A stretch of DNA of 43,558 nt from Planctomycetota bacterium (GTDB lineage: Bacteria; Planctomycetota; Planctomycetia; Pirellulales; UBA1268), in contig QWPN01000131.1 in NCBI GenBank assembly GCA_003671185.1, positions 1 through 43,558 of the forward strand, written 5' to 3'. Position 1 is the first letter of the stretch; every line of letters begins with the position of its first letter. Below are positions 7,812-15,747 of this stretch, in pieces. The translations under genes were made by a program, and so were the position numbers. The notes below the pieces were generated by a model. It searched no databases and had not been told where the DNA came from. It saw only the letters and a list, made by a program, of their open reading frames with translations.

Positions 7812-9977
7812 GTGAACGTCACGACCCCCCAGGCAGCCGGCCGCCCGACCCACCACCGCGTCGGCGTCCGCCCGTGGCTTGCCTGCCTGTGCCTGACGGT
7901 TGCCCTGGGGGTTGCCAGCCGCCTCCCGGCCGAAGAGCCGCCGCGGGCCGCCGGGAACCCGCCGGCCGCGCCGGCGGGCATCAAGCCCGGCACGAACGAC
8001 CGCTACATCGCCGTGGCCATCCGCAAGCAGTTGGAGAATGAGCATTTCCTGCGGCGGCCCATCGACGACCTGATCGCGCAGCGCTGGTTCGCCACGTTCC
8101 TCGAAGCCCTCGACCCGATGAAGGTCTACTTCATGCAGGGCGACATCGAGGGCTTCATGCAGAAGCGGGATTCCCTCGACGATCTCGTGAAAAAAGGGGA
8201 CGTGACGTTCGCCTACGAGGTCTTGGACCGGTTCCTGCAGCGGGTCGATTCGCGGCTCCCGCTCATCGAACGGCTCCTCAAGACTCCGCAGGACTTCACG
8301 AAGGAGGAAACGATCGTCATCGACCGCGATGACACGGTGTGGGCCCGCACGGAGGCCGATGCCGAGGACCTGTGGCGCAAGCGCATCAAGTACGACCTGC
8401 TGGTGCAGAAAATGGAGAAGACGCCGCCCGAGGAGGCCCAGGACAAGCTCCTGCGCCGCTACCGCAGCTTCGCCAAGCGGATGCACCAGATGACCGCCGA
8501 CGAACTGCTGGAGACCTATCTCTCCGCACTGACGGCGAGTTTCGATCCCCACACCAGCTTCATGTCGCAGGGCACACTGGAGAACTTCGAGATCGGCATG
8601 CGTCTGCAACTCGATGGCATCGGTGCGCAACTCAAGGGCGAGGACGGCTACACCACGATCGTCGAACTCACGCCGGGCGGTGCCGCCGACCGCGATGGCC
8701 GGCTCAAGGCCAAGGATCGGGTGGTGGGCGTCGGCCAGGGAAGCGACGGCGAGATCGAGGACGTCGTCGACATGAACTTGAACGAGGTCGTGAAGCGGAT
8801 CCGTGGCAAGCGCGGGACAGTGGTCCGCATCAAGGTCATCCCCGTGGGGGAGACGGTGCCCAAGATCTACGACATCACGCGGGCCAAGATCGAGCTCAAG
8901 GACGCCGAGGCCCGTGGCGAGGTGATCGAGCACGGCACCAAGGCCGATGGTTCCCCGTATCGGATCGGGGTCATCAACCTGCCCAGCTTCTACATGGACA
9001 TGACCGGCGCCCAGCAGGGGCAGGCCGAGTACAAGAGCAGCACGCGGGACTGCAAGCGGCTGCTCGACGATTTCCGCGACAAGCACGTGGACTGCGTGGT
9101 GCTCGATCTGCGGAACAACGGGGGCGGCTCCCTCCCCGAGGCGATCAAGCTGACGGGACTGTTCATCGACAAGGGGCCCGTCGTGCAGATCAAGGATGCC
9201 GAAAAGCAGGTCCGTCCCTACGACGACGTCGACGCGGGCACCTCCTGGGACGGGCCGCTGGTGGTGCTCACCAACAAGTTCAGCGCCAGCGCCAGCGAGA
9301 TTCTCGCCGGTGCCATCCAGGACTACCGCCGCGGGCTGCTCGTCGGAGACAAGGCGACTCACGGCAAGGGTACCGTGCAGACGCTGCTCGACGTGGGCCG
9401 GCAGTTGTTTCCGCGCGTGGGCAACGCCCCATCGTTGGGGGCCATCAAGGTCACGATCCAGCAGTTCTACCGACCCTCGGGTGAGAGCACGCAACTGGAG
9501 GGCGTGAAGAGCGACGTGGAACTGCCCAGCATCACCACGCACCTGCCGGTGGGCGAGTCGGATCTCGACCATGCCATCGCCTTCGATAAAGTGCCGGCCG
9601 CCCAGTTCCAGCCCACGGCCCGCGTCAATGCGGCCCTGGTGAAGGACCTCGCGGAGAAGTCGCAGGGCCGTGTCACTGCCAACAAGGACTTCGGCAAGCT
9701 GGGCGGCGACATCGCCCGGTACCGCAAGCGCAAGGACGAGAAGTCGATCTCGCTGGTGGAGACCGAGTTCGAGCGGCAGTGGAACGAGGGCAAGGCGGCC
9801 GAGGACGAGGAGAAGAAGCTCGAGGAACTCGAGATGCAGAAGCGGCCCGTCGTGCGCCGCGACTTCTACTTCGACGAGGCCATGAACGTGACCGTCGACT
9901 ACCTGCGGGCGCTGGCCACATCGGCGGGGTTGGCCGACACCGCCAAGAAGCCCGAGGCTGCGGCCACGCTGCCCTGA
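7812..9977 (+). CDS. prc: Carboxy-terminal processing (tail-specific) protease, S41 family
   Basis: A Prc/Tsp-like periplasmic serine protease that trims C-termini of envelope proteins. The start is taken as GTG 7812 because AGGAG lies about seven bases upstream; this gives 721 residues and a signal sequence (VRPWLACLCLTVALGVASRL, then PAEE). ATGs at 7749 and 7767 are in the same frame. After the N-terminal Tsp domain (YLSALTASFDPHTSFMS) comes a PDZ domain (LDGIGAQLKGEDGYTTIVEL, TPGGAADRDGRLKAKDRVVG) and the S41 core: VVLDLRNNGGGSLPEAIKL, the nucleophile region FSASASEILAGAIQDYRRG near residue 491, and the lysine in THGKGTVQT about 25-30 residues later, forming the Ser-Lys dyad. The C-terminal Lys/Glu-rich DUF3340-like region ends the protein. 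It probably shares a transcript with cbiX. Confidence 0.93.
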   Translation: MNVTTPQAAGRPTHHRVGVRPWLACLCLTVALGVASRLPAEEPPRAAGNPPAAPAGIKPGTNDRYIAVAIRKQLENEHFLRRPIDDLIAQRWFATFLEALDPMKVYFMQGDIEGFMQKRDSLDDLVKKGDVTFAYEVLDRFLQRVDSRLPLIERLLKTPQDFTKEETIVIDRDDTVWARTEADAEDLWRKRIKYDLLVQKMEKTPPEEAQDKLLRRYRSFAKRMHQMTADELLETYLSALTASFDPHTSFMSQGTLENFEIGMRLQLDGIGAQLKGEDGYTTIVELTPGGAADRDGRLKAKDRVVGVGQGSDGEIEDVVDMNLNEVVKRIRGKRGTVVRIKVIPVGETVPKIYDITRAKIELKDAEARGEVIEHGTKADGSPYRIGVINLPSFYMDMTGAQQGQAEYKSSTRDCKRLLDDFRDKHVDCVVLDLRNNGGGSLPEAIKLTGLFIDKGPVVQIKDAEKQVRPYDDVDAGTSWDGPLVVLTNKFSASASEILAGAIQDYRRGLLVGDKATHGKGTVQTLLDVGRQLFPRVGNAPSLGAIKVTIQQFYRPSGESTQLEGVKSDVELPSITTHLPVGESDLDHAIAFDKVPAAQFQPTARVNAALVKDLAEKSQGRVTANKDFGKLGGDIARYRKRKDEKSISLVETEFERQWNEGKAAEDEEKKLEELEMQKRPVVRRDFYFDEAMNVTVDYLRALATSAGLADTAKKPEAAATLP

Positions 9978-9989
9978 CGAGCGTCGCCT

Positions 9990-10868
9990 TCAGGACGCGA
10001 GCAGTCCCGGCAGAGCCTGCAGGGCGTCGGGGTGCGCGAGCGGGCTTTCCAACTCGCCCAGCAGGAGCGACGGGTCGACTCGCTTGTCGGCGCCGCGGGT
10101 GCGCGGGGCCGACGAATCCCACCGGGGTGCCGGGCTGCCCGTGAGAGACGCCAGGCGCTCGTACCAGTCGCGCCGGCGCACCGGGTGGCCGTCGGAGACG
10201 ACGTACAGCGGTCGGGTCGAGGCGGCCGCGGCCAGCGACTGGACGACGGCCGCGGCGTCGTCGATGTGGATCAGGTTCAGCCACGAATCAGGATCGGCGG
10301 CGATCGGCAGTCCGGCCCGCAGGTCGTCGAGCCGCGGTAACCGACCGGGGCCGTAGAGCCCCGCGAACCGCAGCGCGATGCCGGGCCCCATGGGGTGCGT
10401 GCGCAGCAGCGTCTCGGCCTCGAGCAGCACCCGTCCGGCCTCGCGGCCTGGGTTCGGCGGTGTCGTTTCATCGACGATTCCACCGCCCTCGTCGCCCCAG
10501 ACGCCGGTGGAACTCGAGAAGATGACCCGCGTGCCGGCTGCGGAGCCTCCGGCCACCAACGCGTCCAGCAGCTTTCGCAGTCCGGTGACGTGCACGTCGT
10601 GGTGCGTCGCCGCTGAGGCCCGGTCGAAACCGACACTCCAGAACACGGTCGTGGGACGGCTGTTCTCACCGAACAGGGACTCCCAGCCCGGGGCTGCCGC
10701 GGTGACGTCGACGATGGCGGGTTCGATGCCGGCCACGGCGAGTTCGACAGCCCGCGTCGGTCGGCGCGTGACGCCGATCACCCGCGCCCCGTCGGCAACC
10801 CAGCGGCGTGCCACGCGGTCCCCCAGATAGCCGCAGCCCACGACCACGCGGATCGGTCGCTCGTTCAT
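9990..10868 (-). CDS. NAD-dependent epimerase/dehydratase (SDR family, YeeZ-like)
   Basis: A 292-residue extended-SDR-type protein. The N-terminal Rossmann motif is VVVGCGYLGDRVARRWVADG (G-x-G-x-x-G form GCGYLG), followed by VIGVTRRP. FSSSTGVWGDEGGGIVDET matches the active-site serine region, and LRFAGLYGPGRLPRLDDL and NLIHIDDAAAVVQSL match the substrate and cofactor segments. The usual YxxxK is not evident, as in the YeeZ/COG0451 branch with GCG-type glycine motifs. The ATG at 10868 is preceded by GAGAGG; the frame continues to 11117 but overlaps ruvX. It is 41 bp downstream of ruvX and closes the long minus-strand run. The substrate is unknown, probably a nucleotide sugar or a related metabolite. 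It converges on prc with a 12-bp gap. Confidence 0.85.
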   Translation of the reverse strand: MNERPIRVVVGCGYLGDRVARRWVADGARVIGVTRRPTRAVELAVAGIEPAIVDVTAAAPGWESLFGENSRPTTVFWSVGFDRASAATHHDVHVTGLRKLLDALVAGGSAAGTRVIFSSSTGVWGDEGGGIVDETTPPNPGREAGRVLLEAETLLRTHPMGPGIALRFAGLYGPGRLPRLDDLRAGLPIAADPDSWLNLIHIDDAAAVVQSLAAAASTRPLYVVSDGHPVRRRDWYERLASLTGSPAPRWDSSAPRTRGADKRVDPSLLLGELESPLAHPDALQALPGLLAS

Positions 10869-10909
10869 GTCGCGCCTCTCGCCCTGTCCGGGGTGTTCCC
10901 GTTGCTCGA

Positions 10910-11389
10910 CTAGCCCTGCAGGGCCCCTGGCCGACCATCGAGGGGAGCCTGTGATTCGAGCCACGACTGCAGCACGACCTGCGCCGCCACGGCGTCGGCA
11001 CGGGCCTTCTTGCGGCCCCGGGTGAGTCCGACGCCGGCCAGCATCCCGGCCGCCTCGCGGGAACTGTATCGCTCGTCGTGGAAGGCCACCGGAAGGCCCG
11101 TGGTGCGGGCGAGCCACGCTCCGAACCGTTCCACCTCGACCGACATCGCGCTCTCGGTGCCGTCGGCATGCACCGGCAGGCCGACGACGAAACCGACGAT
11201 CTCCTCCCGAGCCGTCAGCTCTCGGAAGAAGGCGGCGTCAGCAGTCCGGTCGCCGGTCGTCTGCCGCACGCAGAGCGGGCTGCAGATGATCCGCTCGGCA
11301 TCGCAGACGGCGACGCCGATGCGGCGCCGGCCGTAGTCGACGCCGGCCACGCGGCCGGAAGGGATCGCCGTGGGCGAGGGGGCGCTCAT
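10910..11389 (-). CDS. ruvX: RuvX/YqgF family RNase H-fold nuclease
   Basis: A 159-residue member of the YqgF family, linked to pre-16S rRNA 5'-end processing and also proposed as a Holliday junction resolvase. Family landmarks are VAGVDYGRRRIGVAV (first catalytic Asp in the D-x-G-x-x-R-I-G motif), FVVGLPVHADGTES (VGLP...G), FHDERYSSREAA (D-E-R-x-[ST]-[ST]) and the C-terminal KKARADAVAAQVVLQSWLE (K...DxxAAxxILQ..L). All catalytic acidic positions appear intact. The start overlaps the stop of the upstream hydrolase by four bases (11386-11389), which suggests coupled translation. Confidence 0.93.
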   Translation of the reverse strand: MSAPSPTAIPSGRVAGVDYGRRRIGVAVCDAERIICSPLCVRQTTGDRTADAAFFRELTAREEIVGFVVGLPVHADGTESAMSVEVERFGAWLARTTGLPVAFHDERYSSREAAGMLAGVGLTRGRKKARADAVAAQVVLQSWLESQAPLDGRPGALQG

Positions 11390-12402
11390 TTGCCGGCCGG
11401 CTCCGCGCGGTCCGTGGCCGCGAAACGGCCGCTCTCCAGGAACGTGACCGTGGCCCGACGCACCGCAGCGTCGTGCATCATGGCCGCATGGTGCACGGGC
11501 ACGATGAGGAAGTCCTCGGCGCCGTCGAGCCGCGTCTCCTCCACCCGGACCACGGCGTCGTCGTCCCCCTCGAGCAGTTGGCTGTAGCCCGCCGCGTCCC
11601 CCCGTCCGCCGGCGATGATCCCGAAATCACAGGGCGGCACGGCCAGCAGCGGCGCCACCCGACGCCAGTCGACCAGGTCGCGGGCCGCACCCTCGAGGTG
11701 GCCCGCCAGCCCGAGGCCCGCCGCCATGCGAGCCAGATCCGATCCCTGGTTCGGCGGTCCGAGCATCACCATGCGATGCACGCGGTCGAGCGAGGGCTGC
11801 GTCGCCAGCGACATCCAGCGGCGCACCACGAGGTTGCCCAGGCTGTGTCCCACGAAGCTGATCCGTGTCGCCTCGGGAAGTCCGGCAATCACGTCGGCCA
11901 ATGAGCGGCCGTGGGCGTCGATGTCGTGGCGAACGCTGGCGTAGCCGAAGGTCAGCACGGTGGCATCGAGTTCGCCGCGCAGGTGCTCGGCGAGCGGATG
12001 CATCGAGCCGCGATCCTCACCCAGGCCGTGCAGCAGGATGAGCACCGCCCCGCGGACCGGCGGGATGGTGCCGTCCTGCTCCAGGCTCGCGAACTGCCGC
12101 CGGCATTCACCGACCGACCCGCGCACGACGGTGCGCTCGCGCGGGTCGACGATCCGCCAGTCGGCGCCGGCCGCGTGGCGCTGCAGCCGCCATTCGTGAC
12201 GCACGAGCGAGTCTGTCCATTCGAGTGCCTCACGCGAGCGGCGCAACGACTCGACCAGGGCGGCATCCCGAGCGCCCACGTCGTCGTCGGCCGTAATCGA
12301 CTCGGCGGCCTGCGCCGCCCCAGCCGCGGCCAGGGCCATCGCGCCACCCAACAGGAGGCGGTGGCAGCGACGGCGGGTGGGGTTCAGAGGAATTCGGTCC
12401 AT
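11386..12402 (-). CDS. Secreted alpha/beta hydrolase (lipase/PGAP1-like)
   Basis: A 338-residue alpha/beta hydrolase with an N-terminal export signal: an arginine-rich n-region (RRRCHRLLLGG) followed by AMALAAAGAAQAAES with a plausible AQA cleavage site. Whether it uses Sec or Tat is not clear. The hydrolase core begins at AVLILLHGLGEDRGSM (oxyanion HG motif), has the nucleophile elbow ISFVGHSLGNLVVRRW (G-x-S-x-G form GHSLGN) and a lid/acid region MVMLGPPNQGSDLARM. VPVHHAAMMHD near the C-terminus may supply the catalytic histidine. This resembles PGAP1/triacylglycerol lipase-type proteins; substrate unknown. The gene start overlaps the 3' end of the guanylyltransferase gene by 19 bases, and its stop overlaps ruvX by four. 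Confidence 0.82.
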   Translation of the reverse strand: MDRIPLNPTRRRCHRLLLGGAMALAAAGAAQAAESITADDDVGARDAALVESLRRSREALEWTDSLVRHEWRLQRHAAGADWRIVDPRERTVVRGSVGECRRQFASLEQDGTIPPVRGAVLILLHGLGEDRGSMHPLAEHLRGELDATVLTFGYASVRHDIDAHGRSLADVIAGLPEATRISFVGHSLGNLVVRRWMSLATQPSLDRVHRMVMLGPPNQGSDLARMAAGLGLAGHLEGAARDLVDWRRVAPLLAVPPCDFGIIAGGRGDAAGYSQLLEGDDDAVVRVEETRLDGAEDFLIVPVHHAAMMHDAAVRRATVTFLESGRFAATDRAEPAGK

Positions 12403-13466
12403 CCACGCTTCTCGAGTTCGGCGACGACGCGGCGGACCGCCTCCTCGTGCGCCCGGCTGGCGACGAGCGTGGCATCCGCGGTATGCACCACCAGCATATC
12501 CTCGAGGCCCAGCGTGACGACCAGGTGATCGTGGCCCGTGTGGACGATCGTGCCGCTGGAATCGACGCCCAGATGCCGGCCAACGACCGTATTGCCGGCT
12601 GCATCGGTGCCGCGTTGCCGGGCCACGGCCGACCAGCCCCCCAGGTCGTCCCAGGTGAAGGGGGCCTCGATCACCGCCACGTCGGCGGCGTGCTCCAGCA
12701 CCGCGTAGTCGATGGAGATGCCCTTGATGGCCGCGAACTCCTCCGCGAACACTCCGTCACGGTGCGGCCCGTCCCAGGCGGCCGCGATCCGGCGCAGGTG
12801 CGCCAGGCACTCGGGCTGTCGCTCCTCCAGTGCGGCGATGATCGTGGCCGCCTTCCACACGAAGATGCCGGAGTTCCACAGGTATGTGCCGGCCGCCAGG
12901 TACTCCGCGGCCACGCTGGCCGGCGGTTTCTCGCGGAATTGGGCCACGGCATGGGCCGGCGCGGCGTCTGGGCCCACCGGCAGGACCGCGCCCTGCTGGA
13001 TGTAACCGAAGCCCTCGGCCGGGTAGGTGGGCCGGATGCCGAAGGTGACGAGTCGGCCGGGCGACTGCTCCACGAGGTCGGCCGCCTGGAGGATCGCCCG
13101 TTGAAATGCCTTCGCCGGGACGATCACGTGGTCCGACGGCATCACCGCCATCGTGGCGGCGGGGTCGTGTCGCGCCACGAGCAGCGCCGCCAGGCCGATG
13201 CAGGGCGCCGTGTCGCGCTTGCAGGGTTCCCCGACGAGCCCGGCCGCCGGAATCCCCGGCAGCTGCCGTCGCACGGCGTCGAGCAATCGGGCCGCCGTCA
13301 CCACCATGACGCGGTCGAGGGGCAGGAGCCCGTCGAGACGGGCCACGGTCTCCTCGAGGAGCGTGTGTTCGCCCGCCAACGCCAGCAACTGCTTGGGAAG
13401 CGCCGCTCGGCTGGCGGGCCAGAAGCGTGTCCCCGATCCTCCGGCCATCACGATCGCATGCAGCAT
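12384..13466 (-). CDS. manC: Mannose-1-phosphate guanylyltransferase
   Basis: Makes GDP-mannose from mannose-1-phosphate and GTP for surface polysaccharide synthesis. The protein is 360 residues and lacks the C-terminal isomerase cupin of bifunctional ManC (~470), so it is the monofunctional type. The N-terminal nucleotidyltransferase signature is AIVMAGGSGTRFWPASRAAL followed by PKQLL. EPCKRDTAPCIGLAAL (family E...RNTAPAI) and MAVMPSDHVIV follow. Further on are PAEGFGYIQ, FREKP and YLWNSGIFVWKA (YxWNSGMF), then SIDYAVLEHA and FTWDDLGGWSA. Family symbol use varies (manC/algA/rfbM). It is 55 bp downstream of the microprotein gene and overlaps the hydrolase start, within the long minus-strand run. 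Confidence 0.93.
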   Translation of the reverse strand: MLHAIVMAGGSGTRFWPASRAALPKQLLALAGEHTLLEETVARLDGLLPLDRVMVVTAARLLDAVRRQLPGIPAAGLVGEPCKRDTAPCIGLAALLVARHDPAATMAVMPSDHVIVPAKAFQRAILQAADLVEQSPGRLVTFGIRPTYPAEGFGYIQQGAVLPVGPDAAPAHAVAQFREKPPASVAAEYLAAGTYLWNSGIFVWKAATIIAALEERQPECLAHLRRIAAAWDGPHRDGVFAEEFAAIKGISIDYAVLEHAADVAVIEAPFTWDDLGGWSAVARQRGTDAAGNTVVGRHLGVDSSGTIVHTGHDHLVVTLGLEDMLVVHTADATLVASRAHEEAVRRVVAELEKRGWTEFL

Positions 13467-13521
13467 GGTCGCCTCGTCCTCCAGGAGATTTTGACGTCGG
13501 CCGGGAATGACCGCGGACGCC

Positions 13522-13632
13522 TCACCGTCCCCGCACCCACGTCCAGAACAGGAAGCAGAGCAGCGGGAAGCCGGCGAAGATCACGCCGTACGTGAAGAGC
13601 GTGGTCCAGAGATGTCGGGGCCAACGAGCCAT
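13522..13632 (-). CDS. Small single-pass membrane protein (36 aa)
   Basis: A 36-residue open frame beginning at an ATG at 13632 with GGTGAG about nine bases upstream. The product starts MARWPRHLWTTLFTYG, continues as a hydrophobic aromatic-rich segment (VIFAGFPLLCFLFWTW) and ends VRGR, so it is predicted to be a single transmembrane helix with basic ends. It sits seven bp after the stop of the upstream membrane protein gene and 55 bp before manC, in the same direction. A longer version of the frame (to 13770) overlaps the upstream gene and reads as arginine-rich shadow sequence, so I do not use it. Function unknown; it could be a subunit or regulator of the neighbouring membrane protein. Confidence 0.6.
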   Translation of the reverse strand: MARWPRHLWTTLFTYGVIFAGFPLLCFLFWTWVRGR

Positions 13633-13639
13633 GCGTGAC

Positions 13640-14449
13640 TCACCGCGAAGACTGCACGAACACGTCCACTGGAATCTCCAGCGGCTCCTCCGCCGGCTCG
13701 GCGAGCCGACACTCCACACGCACGCCCCAGGGCAGCACCTCGGCCGCCGACAGGACGGCCTCGACGCCATCGTAGTCGGTCGTCACCTGCACCGTCGGCG
13801 TCTCGGCGAACGCCGGACAGAAACCGACGTGGCCCGAGGCGGTGCGACTGCCGGCAGCCACGGCCAGGTTGAGCCGGCCACGCAGGCAGTCAGCACCGCT
13901 GGGCAGTTCGTAGCGCTCCTGTCGCTGCTGGAGGCGGCCCGGGCAGGGGGCCGCCGACGGGCCCGGTTCGGCGGTGCGGTGCGGCAGTCGACCTCCCGCA
14001 CGGCGGCCGCGTGGTGGTCTGATCGCGGGCGCGGGAGCCGACCAGAGTGGCCCGGCCACGCAGACCAGCGAGACGGTCGCCAGCGCGGCCAGGGACAGCC
14101 ACTCGAGACGACTGCGTGGCGGGGGCACGACGGCGACGAGGCCGCAGACGAGGCCGCAGCGGGCCGCCAGCGAGGCGGCTTTGGTGGCCCGACCGGCCAT
14201 GTCGGTCACCGCCACGAGCGCGATCCCCGACGCAGCCACGGCCCAGGGGATCGAGGGCTGGAGCGTGTCGAAGGCCCCGCCGAGCCTGCGGGCGGCAAGG
14301 AGGACGCCGCAAGCCAGCGTCGCCCAACCCATCACCGCCGTCGCCGGCCCGGCCAGGATGGCGACCGGGCCTTGCCACGTCGTCCACACCGCCTGCCGCC
14401 GGTGGAGCGCGGCGGCAGGTCGTCGGGGCACCGACGGATGCGTCCCCAT
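13640..14449 (-). CDS. Hypothetical multi-pass membrane protein
   Basis: 269 residues, no family recognised. The N-terminal half has about four hydrophobic stretches: ILAGPATAVMGWATLACGVL, AASGIALVAVTDM, AARCGLVCGLVAVV and LSLAALATVSLVCVAGPLW. A proline/arginine-rich linker follows, then a soluble C-terminal part with NLAVAAGSRTASGHVGFCPA and VQVTTDYDGVEAVLSAAEVL, ending in short beta-like segments (GVRVECRLAEPAEEPLEIPV). It starts six bp after metK and ends seven bp before the 36-residue membrane protein gene, so it is probably cotranscribed with both. The consistent frame and the hydrophobic pattern support a real gene, but its role is unknown. Confidence 0.7.
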   Translation of the reverse strand: MGTHPSVPRRPAAALHRRQAVWTTWQGPVAILAGPATAVMGWATLACGVLLAARRLGGAFDTLQPSIPWAVAASGIALVAVTDMAGRATKAASLAARCGLVCGLVAVVPPPRSRLEWLSLAALATVSLVCVAGPLWSAPAPAIRPPRGRRAGGRLPHRTAEPGPSAAPCPGRLQQRQERYELPSGADCLRGRLNLAVAAGSRTASGHVGFCPAFAETPTVQVTTDYDGVEAVLSAAEVLPWGVRVECRLAEPAEEPLEIPVDVFVQSSR

Positions 14450-14455
14450 GCTGCG

Positions 14456-15634
14456 TCAGCTCACGGTGGCGCCAGCGCGGGCCGCCTCAGCCAACGCCCG
14501 TGCCCGGTCGGTCTGTTCCCACGTGAACCCATCGCGACCGAAGTGGCCTCCGGCTGCCGTGCGCCGATAGATCGGCCGCCGCAGGTCGAGGTAGTCGATG
14601 ATGCCCCGCGGAGTGAGCGGAAAGAACTCCCGCACGACCTCGCAGAGCCGCTCGTCCTCGACCTTGCCCGTGCCCTCGGTGTCGACGTGCACGCTGACCG
14701 GTTCGCTGACCCCGATCGCGTACGCCAGTTGCACCTCGCAGCGGTCGGCCAGGCCGGCGGCCACGATGTTCTTGGCCACGTGACGGGCCATGTAGGCGGC
14801 ACTGCGATCCACCTTGGTGGGATCCTTCCCGGAGAACGCGCCGCCCCCGTGGCGGCCCCAGCCACCGTAGGTGTCGACGATGATCTTGCGGCCCGTGAGG
14901 CCGCAGTCGCCGTGCGGGCCGCCGACCACGAACCGTCCCGTGGGATTGACGTGGTAGGTGATGTCGCTCGTGTCCAGATCCTTGGGCAGCAGCGGCTTGA
15001 CGATCTTCTCGACCACGAACTTCCTGATCTCTTCGTTCGACACGTGCGGCGCGTGCTGGGTGGAGACCACGACGGTGTCGACGCGGACGGGTCGGTTGCC
15101 CTCGTACTCGATCGTTACCTGGCTCTTGGAGTCGGGTCGCAGCCAGTCGACCTCGCCCTTCTGCCGGGCCTCCGTGAGCCGGTTGAGGATGCGGTGGGAC
15201 AGCGCGATAGGCAGCGGCATCAACTCCTGGGTCTCGTTGCAGGCGTAACCGAACATCAGACCCTGGTCGCCAGCGCCGATGTCCTTGCCCTTGGCGTCGT
15301 CCTCGTTGACGCCCATGGCGATGTCGCCCGACTGCTTGCCCACGGCCACGAGCACCGAGCAGGTGTCGGCAGCGATTCCCATCTCGTCGTCGGTATAGCC
15401 CACCTCGCGGATCACGTTCCGGACCACCTGCTGGTAGTCGATCGTGCCCTTCGAGGTGATCTCGCCGGCGATCACCGCCAGTCCCGTCGTGACCATCGTC
15501 TCGCAGGCCACTCGGCTGCGTGGGTCCTGGGCGAGGTAGGCGTCGAGGACACCATCGGAGATCTGGTCGGCCAGCTTGTCCGGGTGACCCATGCTGACCG
15601 ATTCGCTGGTGAACAGATACTTGCCTTGTGCCAC
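14456..15634 (-). CDS. metK: S-adenosylmethionine synthase
   Basis: Makes SAM from ATP and methionine. The start is GTG 15634 ([20 protein letters not shown]), with GAGG about nine bases upstream, giving 392 residues, normal for MetK. Motifs: [19 protein letters not shown] (ATP and Mg), [20 protein letters not shown] (GAGDQG), [35 protein letters not shown] and the P-loop-like [19 protein letters not shown]. The frame is open far upstream into waaA in a different reading frame; that extension is shadow sequence. It lies 113 bp after waaA, and a TTGCCG-17-GATACT promoter candidate lies at 15708-15736, so it may also be transcribed independently. No SAM riboswitch was recognised in the leader. 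Confidence 0.97.
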   Translation of the reverse strand: MAQGKYLFTSESVSMGHPDKLADQISDGVLDAYLAQDPRSRVACETMVTTGLAVIAGEITSKGTIDYQQVVRNVIREVGYTDDEMGIAADTCSVLVAVGKQSGDIAMGVNEDDAKGKDIGAGDQGLMFGYACNETQELMPLPIALSHRILNRLTEARQKGEVDWLRPDSKSQVTIEYEGNRPVRVDTVVVSTQHAPHVSNEEIRKFVVEKIVKPLLPKDLDTSDITYHVNPTGRFVVGGPHGDCGLTGRKIIVDTYGGWGRHGGGAFSGKDPTKVDRSAAYMARHVAKNIVAAGLADRCEVQLAYAIGVSEPVSVHVDTEGTGKVEDERLCEVVREFFPLTPRGIIDYLDLRRPIYRRTAAGGHFGRDGFTWEQTDRARALAEAARAGATVS

Positions 15635-15707
15635 GGCTGGAGCCTCGTGCTGAATGGGGTGGTGATCCGACGGGAGGACCGGAAACCCGGGCCCTCGGGA
15701 AGCCGAC

Positions 15708-15736
15708 AGTATCGGGATCGGCGCCGGAGTCGGCAA
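15708..15736 (-). promoter_or_regulatory. Candidate sigma70-type promoter for metK
   Basis: On the minus strand TTGCCG (15731-15736) and GATACT (15708-15713) are separated by exactly 17 bases, each matching four of six consensus positions. Transcription would begin about 65 bases before the metK GTG. This is pattern-based; planctomycete promoters are not well characterised. Confidence 0.35.
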
Positions 15737-15747
15737 CCGCAGCGGCG

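Noticed and set aside
7566-9572. 668-codon open frame on the minus strand
   Set aside because: Antisense to the prc protease; the translated sequence is His/Asp/Leu-rich with no domain signature.
15635-15707. SAM riboswitch in the metK leader
   Set aside because: The leader is short and shows none of the conserved SAM-I, SAM-II or SAH core sequences that I could recognise.
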